Assembly: GCF_000427865.1 (NCBI RefSeq)
Contig: NZ_ATYV01000002.1
Span: forward strand, 88,212-152,211
From: Corynebacterium sputi DSM 45148
Lineage (GTDB): Bacteria > Actinomycetota > Actinomycetes > Mycobacteriales > Mycobacteriaceae
DNA: 64,000 bases
Direction: 5' to 3'
Both the position numbers and the translations under genes were made by a program. The notes beneath the pieces are model-generated. The model did no database searches. It was not told where the DNA came from and was given only the letters and a program-made list of their open reading frames with translations. This document shows positions 56,829-64,000 of the stretch, piece after piece (position 1 is the first letter of the stretch; every line of letters starts with the position of its first letter).

Positions 56829-57208
56829 GTATCTGTTGTAGCCACGCAAAGTCAGTGGGCTCGCCTGGAACCATCGCGGGTGGGAGTAATGACCTCTGCG
56901 CGTGCGCTGAACACCCGTTACTCGTTGCGTATCCGAGTGCGCCGTGCAACATCTACAGGGTATTGGGGCTACGTAGAGAGGGTGCCCCTGTGGCAGTTGC
57001 TCATCGAGCCTCCACCGGGAGCAGTTCAGTTGGTGCCCTGGGTCCGTGTATCCAACAAGCGCCGTCTCTGCGCCCTATCCACACGAATTCAGTGCCCCCC
57101 CCCTGTTCGTAGCGCACCTTCAACCGCGACCTGCGGTTTTAAGGATGTGGCGCTACGAACTGGGGGATTGCCTCCTGCAGTCCTGCAACACCGGGAGTAT
57201 GCGTCAGA
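56829..57208. other. Gap with a large imperfect hairpin
   Basis: 380 bp with no supported gene. Its main content is an imperfect inverted repeat at about 57097-57166: outer arms share TTCGTAGCGC/GCGCTACGAA plus C5/G5 ends, and the loop holds a second stem AACCGC/GCGGTT. It may terminate the flotillin transcript (42 nt after its stop) or be a small palindromic element. Confidence 0.5.
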
Positions 57209-58731
57209 TCAGTCTTCTGAAGAATCCTTAATGTCCCGCTTCTCCGCCAAGGCTTCGCCGATAGCGCTGCCTGCGGCAGCACCGGTGGCCCGGCCAGTGA
57301 GGATGTCGCTGATCTTGATGCCAAAGAGATTCTCCGTCTGGGAAAGAACACCTGCGACGTTGGACATCGGCTGGGAGTTAATGGTGCTGACGGTCTCGGT
57401 GGCGTCTGGACCTCCGTAAATAGTGACCCCATTGATGGAGCCCAGAGCCTTGGCCGAGTCGCGCACCAGTTCCGGCATGATCTCAATGATCTTGCTGGCG
57501 AGAATCGCCTGCTGATTCTGCTCCATCGCCTTTGCCTCTGCTTCGAGGGCTGCTGCGCGAGCGGTACCCATCTCGCGCTCGGCGTCGGCTTCAGCCTTGG
57601 CCTTCGCAGCGATCCCAGCGGCCTCAGCTTCGGCCTTGACTCGCTGGGAGTGCGCTTCGGCTTCCGCTCGCATGCGCTCAGCATGGGCATCTGCTTCTGC
57701 TCGGGTGCGCTGCGCCTTGGCCTTAGCCTCAGCAACTGCTGCGTCGGCTTCTGCCTGGCGCTGCTTCTCTGCGGCTTCAGCCTCGGCAGCCTTGATCCGC
57801 TCATTGGCCTTCGCTTCGGCAGCCGCGTTGCGCTTGTACTTGTCTGCATCTTCCTGCGCGTTAACCGTGGAGTCGAGGCGGTCGCGCTCGTTCTTTGCCT
57901 GCTGCTGCGGACCTGCTGCTCACGCTCGGCGCGGATCAGCGACTCTGCTTGCTGGGCCTCGGCCTGAGCCGTTTTCACGTCCCGCTCCGCCTCGGCCTTA
58001 TTGATCTCTAGGGCACGGAACTCGGTGAGGTTCTGCTCCTCAACTGCGGTGTTCTTCTTCTGAATCTCACGCTCGGCAGCGGCACGGGCGATCTCTGCTT
58101 CGCGACGGCGAGCCTCGATCTCCGGGGCACCCAGGGACTGGATGTATCCATCGGAGTCGGTAATGCCCTTAATTTGGAAGGAGTCGAGCACAAGGCCCTG
58201 CTCCTTGAGCTCCGGTGCGATGTTCTGCGCGATCTGCTCGGCGAATGCCTGGCGGTTCTGCATCAGGTCGACCACGTCCTGCTGCGCGATGATGCCACGC
58301 AGAGCGCCTTCCAGCTGGTCCTGGGTGAACTGTTCGACAGCGCTGTCCTGGCCGGCGAAACGCTCGGCAGCAGCACGGACCAGGTCCGAAGTCGATCCGA
58401 TCTTCACCAGAGCAACAGCTTCAACGTTGAGTGTGACTGAGTTCTTCGACTGCGCCACTGCGGTCATCATGACCTGACGGGAGCGAAGCGAAATAATGTC
58501 GTATCGCTGGGTGATGGGGTTGACCATCGTTTTGCCACCGATGATGACGGTGGTTGGGGCAGAGTCCTCGGAATCTCGGGACTACTTGCCGGAGACAACC
58601 ATTGCCTCGCCGGCTTTAGCCACCTTGATCCAGGTCCGAGTAATCACAAAGGCAATGAGGCCAAACAGGGCCAACACCGCCACGATGACGAGGGCAATGA
58701 CCACGGCGATGCCAGTAGTGATGGTTTGCAT
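57209..58731 (-). pseudogene. Flotillin-like membrane scaffold, amber codon plus frameshift
   Basis: The reading starts at ATG 58731 with a membrane helix (MQTITTGIAVVIALVIVAVLA), continues TRTWIKVAKAGEAMVV, then meets TAG at 58584-58582 (codon 50). The same frame continues as an SPFH domain (VNPITQRYDIISLRSRQVMMTAVAQ to IARAAAEREIQ) until about 57910, where one nucleotide is missing or two are extra; the next frame carries the coiled coil (KNERDRLDSTVNAQ to AKAMEQNQQAI) and the end IYGGPDATETVSTINSQ. Together these make a normal flotillin of about 505 residues. Two lesions argue for a pseudogene, or for a poor sequence stretch. A downstream start (58527) could still give a short protein. Confidence 0.8.
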
Positions 58732-59080
58732 GCGAGTCCAATCTCAGATTGAGGTGCAAACGGGTCTCTTCCGGACCAGTTTCTTAGCCCATTCTAATGG
58801 TCATGCAGGTATTACGTTCAGCTTGTCGAGACCTTCGACAGGCTGAAATCAATGGCCTCATCCAAAGCGGTATCCCATCCGACATGGCCCGCTAACTCGT
58901 GGTCGAGCCGGTAAGTCACGTCCGCGCCATTGAGTCTGGCGTCAGCCACCAGCGCTGTAGTGAAGGCCGCTGGCGAGACCACATCCAAGGACTGCTGGTA
59001 GATAAACGCCGGCGCGCCCCAACCGGTGGCAGGCACGGTGACGCTTTTGCGGAGTTCCCCAATCAGAGGGCCCACCCCTA

Positions 59081-59121
59081 GGGGTTGGGTGACGAGGGTG
59101 CCGATGGGGACGTCGTTAAGC
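59081..59121 (+). repeat. Dispersed element, copy in the broken lipase
   Basis: Core CGTCGTTAAGC (59111-59121) preceded by a G-rich flank from 59081. Confidence 0.58.
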
Positions 59122-59869
59122 ATCGCTGACATCTCGAAGTAGTTCAGTTCCTGCGCTGCCTCCACCGCGGAGCGTCCTGCCTCGGTGAGGTAGTTATCGA
59201 GCGGGAAGCTCGGGTCGACGGCGCGGAACCCAGCCAGAGTGAAGGCGAGGTAGGTCGCCAGGTCCGGCTGCGCGATCTGTAAAGCAGGCGATACCGCGGA
59301 TAGCTCATCTGCCACTCCCGCAGGCACTCCACCTGTAGTGGTTGCCGCTAAGGTCAGCTCTGGCGCATAGTCTGCGGCCATTGCCCCGGCAGCGATTGAG
59401 GCCTGACCGCCCTGGGAGTACCCGTTGGTGACAAAAGTCGTGGACAAGTCCCCGCTCACAGACCGCGCCGCGCGCACCGCGTCGATCATCGCCGCGCCCT
59501 CGCTGTGGCTATTGAGATACGGGTGATCGCCCTCGGTGCCAAGTCCCACATACTCCGTGGCTGCAACAGCGAATCCAGCATTGAGCCACGCCGAAAGGTA
59601 CTGGTCGCCGGTGTTGTCCTCGCCGACCCAGTGGGGATAACTGATGTTTTTGTCCCCGAGCCCCTGAGTCCCATGACCATAAGAAACGACAGGCCAGCCA
59701 CCCGATGGCGCGAGCCCCGGCGGGACGTACAGCGTGCCCAGGCTCGTCGCCTGCTGTCCGTGCGGTCCCTCAGTTGCGTACTCGAAGACCAGCCGCGCGA
59801 GGCCCCGGTCAGCACCAAATCATCTGACAGCTCCTTAACGGAGATGATGGAACCGCGCTCAAAAGATCC

Positions 59870-59901
59870 GCTTAACGACGCCCCCTCCCTCACCTCACCA
59901 C
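59870..59901 (-). repeat. Dispersed element, second copy in the broken lipase
   Basis: Minus-strand core CGTCGTTAAGC (59870-59880) and G-rich flank (59881-59901). It encodes GEVREGASLSGSF just after the signal peptide, the same relative position as the copy in lipase 1. Confidence 0.66.
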
Positions 59902-60065
59902 TTCCCATTGAGGACCAACCCGGAGTTGCGTGAGCCGGTGCGGGAACCGTAGCTGCCGCCAGCGACAATGCGCCGGCGGCGAGGACAGCGGAGACGGAAC
60001 GGGGCATTTTCATGCCATAGTTAGAGACCTCAGGGTCGCCTTATCCAATTTCAAGGATCGAGTGT

Positions 60066-60518
60066 CTAAGACCAGACAGTCACGATGGCATTGCCGCGGG
60101 AAGCAACCTGGTCATAGATGGAGATCAGTCGCTTGACGTTGTCGACGAAATACTCCACATCGTTTGGGATCCCCTCCCCTTCCCCCTGGACGGAAGCGGA
60201 CATGGCGAGTTCGGCGATATTGACGTCGTGAAGCAAGGGGGCGATCTCCGCGACGGCGTCGGCGTCAGTGGCGCCGACCAGCAGTTCTTCGTCGATCATC
60301 TCGGTGCCCTGCAGCGCGTCGAGGACAGTCTCGTCCTCCAGAGCCTCATCAGCGGCGCTGCACAGTCCCATCCACGACTTGTCGATGTCATCGCGGACCA
60401 GTTCAGAGTTCTCCGCCTCCAGCCACTCGGTGACCTGCGCCTCACGAGCGGAGGTGTCCAGGTCGCGGAAAGCCTCGAGATCGGCCGGAGAAATTTCTAC
60501 GTAGTTCAGGGTCAGCAT
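60066..60518 (-). CDS. DUF1877 (YfbM-like) protein
   Basis: 150 residues from the ATG at 60518 (MLTLNYVEISPADLEAF). The order of conserved parts matches YfbM/DUF1877: DIDKSWMGLCSAADEAL near the middle and YFVDNVKRLISIYDQVASRGNAIVTVWS at the end. The family has no known function. It is alone between the broken lipase and the iron transporter gene. Confidence 0.72.
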   Translation of the reverse strand: MLTLNYVEISPADLEAFRDLDTSAREAQVTEWLEAENSELVRDDIDKSWMGLCSAADEALEDETVLDALQGTEMIDEELLVGATDADAVAEIAPLLHDVNIAELAMSASVQGEGEGIPNDVEYFVDNVKRLISIYDQVASRGNAIVTVWS

Positions 60519-60565
60519 TGGGCAAGGATATCGCTTCTCAACTGGGAGACTGACTTTCACCCAAT

Positions 60566-60584
60566 TGTTTGTAGCCTTAGCTAA
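60566..60584. promoter_or_regulatory. Candidate DtxR iron box
   Basis: The reverse complement reads TTAGCTAAGGCTACAAACA and matches 12 of 19 positions of the DtxR consensus TTAGGTTAGSCTAACCTAA, strongest over its first 13. It sits 70 bp ahead of the iron-siderophore lipoprotein gene, where DtxR control is expected. Confidence 0.4.
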
Positions 60585-60654
60585 TGCTCTCAGCGTATGC
60601 TCATTGCATTCTCATCCATCATCGTTCTCAATGCGACCGAACTACGGAGGCACC

Positions 60655-61671
60655 ATGAAGATCCGCCCTATCGCCGCAGCCGGACTAGCCGCGATGCTTA
60701 CACTCGCTGCCTGCTCGAGCGACGACGGCAATAGCTCCGATGGCAACAACTCCTCGAAATCCGGTGACACCATCACTCACACCGAGGGTGCTGCCTACCC
60801 GGTGACTATTAACACCGAATTCGGTGAGGTCACCATTGACGAGCAGCCTGAGCGCGTCGTCGCCGTCGGCTGGGGAGACGCAGAGATCGCAATGCAACTC
60901 GGCGTGCAGCCGGTCGGCGCATCCGACTGGGTCGAGGTCAATGACGAAACGGGTCTGGGCGAGTGGGTCAACGAATCCTACGATGAGAACCCCGTCCTGT
61001 TGGGAACCATGGATCTGTCCGCTGAAGAGGTTGCAACGCTCGAACCAGACCTGATTCTCGATGTGAGGTCCTCCGGCGAACAGGAGCGCCACGACAAGCT
61101 CAGCGCCATCGCCCCGACCGTTGGACCGGCTCCAGGCAAGGGCAACTACCTCACCGTCGGCGACGAGCAGGTCGAAATGATTGCCGCAGCACTGGGCAAG
61201 AGCGAAGAAGGTGAAGTCATCCTCGACGACACCGAGGAGGCCTTCGCTTCAGTGAAGGAAGCGCACCCGGAGTGGGAGGGAAAGACGATTTCCGTCGCCA
61301 CCCGCACCTCTGAAGGCTGGGGCGCGTACACCGATGCCGTCCGGGTCGGCTTCTTCGAGGAGCTTGGCTTCGACCTAGTCCCGACCATCGAAGACCTCGA
61401 GGAAGAAGGCCAGTGGAGCATCGACCTGTCAGATGAGCAGCTGCGGCTGCTGGACGCTGACCTGATCGTTGCCTTCCCGATCTACATCCCCACGACCGAG
61501 ATCACCGACAACACCGCATGGAAGTCGATCCCCGCTGTGGAGGACGGCCACGCAATCGTCCTCGATGGCAAAATTTCCGAGGCATTCTCCCTGGGTACGC
61601 CGGAAGCACAGAAGTGGGCACTGGAGCAGCTCGTCCCGATGATCGAAGAGGCTCTCGGCGAGAACTCGTAG
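60655..61671 (+). CDS. Iron-siderophore ABC transporter substrate-binding lipoprotein
   Basis: 338 residues. Lipoprotein signal with lipobox LAAC (residues 15-18), then a Ser/Asp/Asn-rich linker and a FecB/FepB-type fold (ERVVAVGWGDAEIAMQLGVQPVG, LEPDLILDVRSSGEQERHDKL, IDLSDEQLRLLDADLIVAFP). Start ATG at 60655 follows ACGGAGG; an upstream frame without a signal is not used. No permease or ATPase gene is adjacent, so the partner must be encoded elsewhere. Confidence 0.87.
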   Translation: MKIRPIAAAGLAAMLTLAACSSDDGNSSDGNNSSKSGDTITHTEGAAYPVTINTEFGEVTIDEQPERVVAVGWGDAEIAMQLGVQPVGASDWVEVNDETGLGEWVNESYDENPVLLGTMDLSAEEVATLEPDLILDVRSSGEQERHDKLSAIAPTVGPAPGKGNYLTVGDEQVEMIAAALGKSEEGEVILDDTEEAFASVKEAHPEWEGKTISVATRTSEGWGAYTDAVRVGFFEELGFDLVPTIEDLEEEGQWSIDLSDEQLRLLDADLIVAFPIYIPTTEITDNTAWKSIPAVEDGHAIVLDGKISEAFSLGTPEAQKWALEQLVPMIEEALGENS

Positions 61672-61680
61672 TGTGGGGGC

Positions 61681-61896
61681 ATGGATCCCCGCATCATCGA
61701 TAAGGACACCGGAACTGAGCTCTGGACAGCCGCCCAGTGCGCCGAATACTCCGGGACCGCCCGCGGCACATTCACTAGCTACGCAGGCCGTGGGCGCGCC
61801 CCAGAACCGACCGCGAAGCTGCACGGTCTCACCTTGTGGAATTCCGACGAGGTGAAGAAGTGGGACGAGGAGCGAAGCGGAACGAAGCGGGCCTGA
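61681..61896 (+). CDS. Small helix-turn-helix (AlpA/MerR-like) DNA-binding protein
   Basis: 71 residues, 9 nt after the lipoprotein gene. WTAAQCAEYSGTARGTFTSYAGRGRAPEP (residues 15-43) has the shape of a short winged helix of the excisionase/AlpA type, as does GLTLWNSDEVKKWDEER. Such proteins act as excisionases or small regulators; no phage genes are nearby, so the role here is unclear. Confidence 0.55.
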   Translation: MDPRIIDKDTGTELWTAAQCAEYSGTARGTFTSYAGRGRAPEPTAKLHGLTLWNSDEVKKWDEERSGTKRA

Positions 61897-62015
61897 CAGG
61901 CCCCTTCCCCCGCGCGGTCCGCAGGGAACGATTTCTGCGGGCAATGCGTTGTACTCCTTAGAGTGGTAACCACCTGTTACCTCGCACCCGACCTCTGAGA
62001 GGACCGTTCCAGCAC

Positions 62016-62879
62016 ATGGAAGCCCTTGTACTCATCGCACTGGTCGTCGCTGCTGCCGTAGTCGTTGTTCGACTGTCGCAGAACCGTCAGAACAAGGCGA
62101 TTGAAGCCCATAAAACCAACGAGCTCGCCGATGCCACCGGTGATGCCCGACGCTGGATCGAACGTCTCGGTTCCCAGGTTTTGAGCATCTCCGGATCCGA
62201 TACTGCCTCCACCCAGGCGATGGCCGATGCGTCCGAGCGCTACAACGCGGCGTCGTCGCAGATCTCCACTGCTGCCACCCCTGCACAGGCACGCCAGGCG
62301 AAGGAGTCCGCGCTCGAGGGCATGCACTACGTCGCGGCTGCCCGCGAAATCATGGGCATGCCTGCCGGCCCGTCGATCCCGCCGCTGGAAGGTCAGCGAG
62401 CAGCAGGCTCCGTCACGGAGAAGCGCACGATCGACTTCGAGGGTGAGCAGATCTCTGCCAGCCCGAATGCGTCCTCTGAGACCCCGCACTACTACCCCGG
62501 TGGTCGTGTGGCTGGCCGTCCGGTCCCGGCCGGCTGGTACTCCTCCCCGTGGTGGGCATCTGCCATGGCAACGGGTATGTGGACCATGACATCCATGATG
62601 ATGTTCTCCATGATGTTCAGCGGTATGGCCGGAGTCGGCTACGGCGCAAACGAATTCGAGTCCGGCGCCGGTGATGGCACCGACGGTGGTGGCGACATGG
62701 GAGACGGTGGCGACGGCGGAGACATGGGCGATGCCGGTGACGGTGGCGACATGGGAGACGGCGGCGATATGGGCGGCGGAGATATGGGAGATGGCGGTGG
62801 CGGTCTCTTCGGTGGAGACGGCGGCGGCCTCTTCGGCGGTGGCGATGGCGGCGGATTCTTCGATGGATTCGACTTCTAG
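62016..62879 (+). CDS. Membrane protein with Gly/Asp-rich tail
   Basis: 287 residues. One membrane helix at residues 2-20 (EALVLIALVVAAAVVVVRL), a helical middle (residues 25-110, ATGDARRWIERLGSQVL to MHYVAAAREIMG), a Met-rich hydrophobic patch (MATGMWTMTSMMMFSMMFSGM near 190-210) and a tail of about 70 residues built of GGDMGDGG-type repeats ending GGGFFDGFDF. I do not recognise the family. The tail may bind metal or phase-separate, which is speculation. Confidence 0.65.
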   Translation: MEALVLIALVVAAAVVVVRLSQNRQNKAIEAHKTNELADATGDARRWIERLGSQVLSISGSDTASTQAMADASERYNAASSQISTAATPAQARQAKESALEGMHYVAAAREIMGMPAGPSIPPLEGQRAAGSVTEKRTIDFEGEQISASPNASSETPHYYPGGRVAGRPVPAGWYSSPWWASAMATGMWTMTSMMMFSMMFSGMAGVGYGANEFESGAGDGTDGGGDMGDGGDGGDMGDAGDGGDMGDGGDMGGGDMGDGGGGLFGGDGGGLFGGGDGGGFFDGFDF

Positions 62880-62927
62880 CGCGATCCCGCGAATGTAACC
62901 GCTTTTCGCTCCCAGAGCAGAAGCCCT

Positions 62928-62970
62928 GACGCCCGGGTAGCCAGTAATTTCTACTGGTCACCCGGGCGTC
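62928..62970. terminator. Strong hairpin after the Gly-rich protein gene
   Basis: Arms 62928-62938 and 62960-62970 plus an inner stem 62941-62946/62952-62957; 49 nt after the stop codon. Confidence 0.75.
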
Positions 62971-63059
62971 GTCAGCTCAGGGGGTGTGGCTATCGCGCGT
63001 TGGCACCAATAGATGCCAACGGAGCGAAAGAACTTCTTGCCGGCACCCAGGCATGAAGA

Positions 63060-63095
63060 AACCCCGACCAACGATCATCAATTCAGGTCGGGGTT
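63060..63095 (-). terminator. Terminator of rpiB
   Basis: A 10-bp perfect stem (63060-63069 with 63086-63095), 45 nt after the rpiB stop, with TTTCTTC following on the minus strand. Confidence 0.82.
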
Positions 63096-63139
63096 GCATT
63101 AGGAGAGGACGTTCCTAAACGCCCTCGTACCGACGAGAA

Positions 63140-63613
63140 CTACTCGCCCGGAACCGACGGGGCGATACCGGTGCGCTCGTAATCAGCGAGGATGTCGATA
63201 CGACGCTGGTGACGCTCCTCTTCGCTCCACGGCTGGGAAACGAATGCATCGACGATGGCCTTAGCCTCATCCTCGGAGTGCATACGGCCACCGAGTCCAA
63301 TGAGCTGAGCGTTGTTGTGCTCACGAGCGAGTTTGGCGGTCTCCGGGGACCAAGCCAAGGCACAGCGCGCACCCTTGACCTTGTTAGCGGCGATCTGCTC
63401 TCCGTTGCCGGACCCGCCGAGAACAATGCCGAGTGAACCCGGATCGTTCACGGTGCGGGAAGCAGCCTCGATGCAGAACGCGGGGTAATCGTCGAGAGCG
63501 TCATATTCATGAGCTCCGCAATCGACAACTTCGTGTCCGGATTCTTCCAGGTGGGCCTTGATCAGGTTCTTCATTTCGAAACCGGCGTGGTCCGCGCCGA
63601 GGTAAATACGCAT
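63140..63613 (-). CDS. rpiB: Ribose-5-phosphate isomerase B
   Basis: 157 residues (start MRIYLGADHAGFEMK at 63613; a Met four codons earlier is possible). Interconverts ribose and ribulose 5-phosphate. The phosphate loop GGSGNGEQIAANKVKGARCAL is at about 67-87; in this actinobacterial form the catalytic base is the glutamate of GGSGNGEQ, replacing the cysteine of the enterobacterial enzyme, as known for mycobacterial RpiB. Active-site residues RGGRMH-like LGGRMHS and HNNAQLIG are present. Confidence 0.94.
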   Translation of the reverse strand: MRIYLGADHAGFEMKNLIKAHLEESGHEVVDCGAHEYDALDDYPAFCIEAASRTVNDPGSLGIVLGGSGNGEQIAANKVKGARCALAWSPETAKLAREHNNAQLIGLGGRMHSEDEAKAIVDAFVSQPWSEEERHQRRIDILADYERTGIAPSVPGE

Positions 63614-63757
63614 AGTTCCGATCATACCGGGTGTGAACAGAACGGCATCTGGGACGGGGCTAAATTCGCTTTACGCCGCAAACAACTACCCTCACTACCC
63701 GACACTCTTTTTGTTTCGGCCGCGCCCCGCGCGTGCCCCTTCTCTCCAGGAGATTTG

Positions 63758-63877
63758 ATGACTAGCCCATTCGAGAAGCCCAAAGAACCTATCCAACGGC
63801 AGCGCTGGTTCCCATGGGCGACTGCGCTGGTGGTTCTGATTATCGTCCTTGTCGTTTTCTGGAGAATAATCCTGTAA
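63758..63877 (+). CDS. 39-residue single-helix membrane protein
   Basis: ATG at 63758, 6 nt after CAGGAGAT. MTSPFEKPKEPIQRQRW is a charged N-terminus, then a hydrophobic helix (residues 18-36: FPWATALVVLIIVLVVFWR). The frame is open further upstream but without a start. The function is unknown; corynebacteria have several such small membrane proteins. It is divergent from rpiB by 144 nt, and an imperfect copy of the dispersed motif (63668-63678) lies in between. From 63878 to the window end I see no complete gene; GAGAGGAGCC at the very end may be a ribosome binding site for the next gene. Confidence 0.6.
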   Translation: MTSPFEKPKEPIQRQRWFPWATALVVLIIVLVVFWRIIL

Positions 63878-64000
63878 CAGGGTCTCTCAGATGCCCCCGG
63901 GGGATGCGTTACCTAGGGAGATTAAGCGAAAATGGAGCCTGGACACTCACCACACCACGTGCGTCCAGACTCCGGACGCCTTCATTTCCCGAGAGGAGCC

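Larger units (their letters stand above)
58818..60013 (-). pseudogene. Fourth LIP-family secreted lipase, frameshifted
   Basis: The first frame gives a signal peptide (MKMPRSVSAVLAAGALSLAAA to PAHATP) and FERGSIISVKELSDDLVLTGAS; near 59810-59825 the frame must shift by one to continue RLVFEYATEGPHGQQATSLGTLYVP and then the lipase core with the nucleophile GYSQGGQAS and catalytic region LGVGPL... The remaining domain ends HVGWDTALDE. Length and order are those of an intact secretory lipase, shorter (about 395 residues) and more diverged than the three tandem copies at 5-9.7 kb. Two dispersed elements lie within it. Confidence 0.78.

Overview
The window looks like a Corynebacterium chromosome. 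The order nadD-rsfS-phosphatase-degV-comEA, obgE-proB-proA, rne-rplU-rpmA, valS-folC-DUF4233-ndk, mdh, clpX, pcaJI-pcaR-pcaF-pcaD-pcaO, pcaHGBC, clpP1-clpP2, tig and rpiB follows, from memory, the arrangement around these loci in C. glutamicum and relatives. Codon use is GC-rich, and secreted proteins and a lipoprotein carry typical Gram-positive signal sequences. I cannot name the species.

Layout. 1-5.2 kb: a leftward operon (nadD, rsfS, histidine phosphatase, degV, and comEA cut by the window edge) with an ATP-grasp-like gene upstream. 5.4-9.7 kb: three tandem paralogous secreted lipases. 9.8-14.7 kb: rplU-rpmA and obgE-proB-proA. 14.9-19 kb: a very large RNase E/G. 19.5-26.1 kb: ndk, DUF4233, folC (with a long acidic N-terminus), valS and mdh. 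26.5-28.6 kb: a TetR regulator converging on clpX. 29-32.7 kb: an acidic secreted protein and katG. 32.7-53.1 kb: the aromatic-catabolism island. 53.3-56.2 kb: clpP2, clpP1, tig. 56.3-56.8 kb: tRNA-Pro and tRNA-Gly. 57-60 kb: two broken genes (flotillin, lipase). 60-64 kb: a DUF1877 gene, an iron-siderophore lipoprotein, small proteins and rpiB.

The aromatic island encodes the protocatechuate branch of the beta-ketoadipate pathway plus feeder steps. Import is by a PcaK-like and an MHS-type transporter. 4-hydroxybenzoate enters through pobA, and quinate/shikimate through qsuD and the fused dehydratase qsuB. Ring cleavage is by pcaGH, followed by pcaB, pcaC, enol-lactonase (pcaD), pcaIJ and pcaF. 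Control is likely by IclR-type PcaR and LAL-type PcaO. A 15-bp palindrome GTTC-N7-GAAC occurs in both the pcaI/pcaR gap and the pcaH upstream region and probably is the PcaR operator. The pcaD copy in its usual place carries an amber codon; a second intact enol-lactonase-like gene sits next to katG.

The most unusual signal is a short dispersed motif, CGTCG(G/T)NAAGC, usually preceded by a G-rich tract of about 20 nt. I find 19 exact core matches in both orientations, where chance predicts about one. Copies sit at gene 3' ends, in inverted pairs that can form hairpins, and inside protein linkers. This distribution resembles DNA uptake sequences or a short dispersed repeat family. It does not correspond to any corynebacterial element I know.
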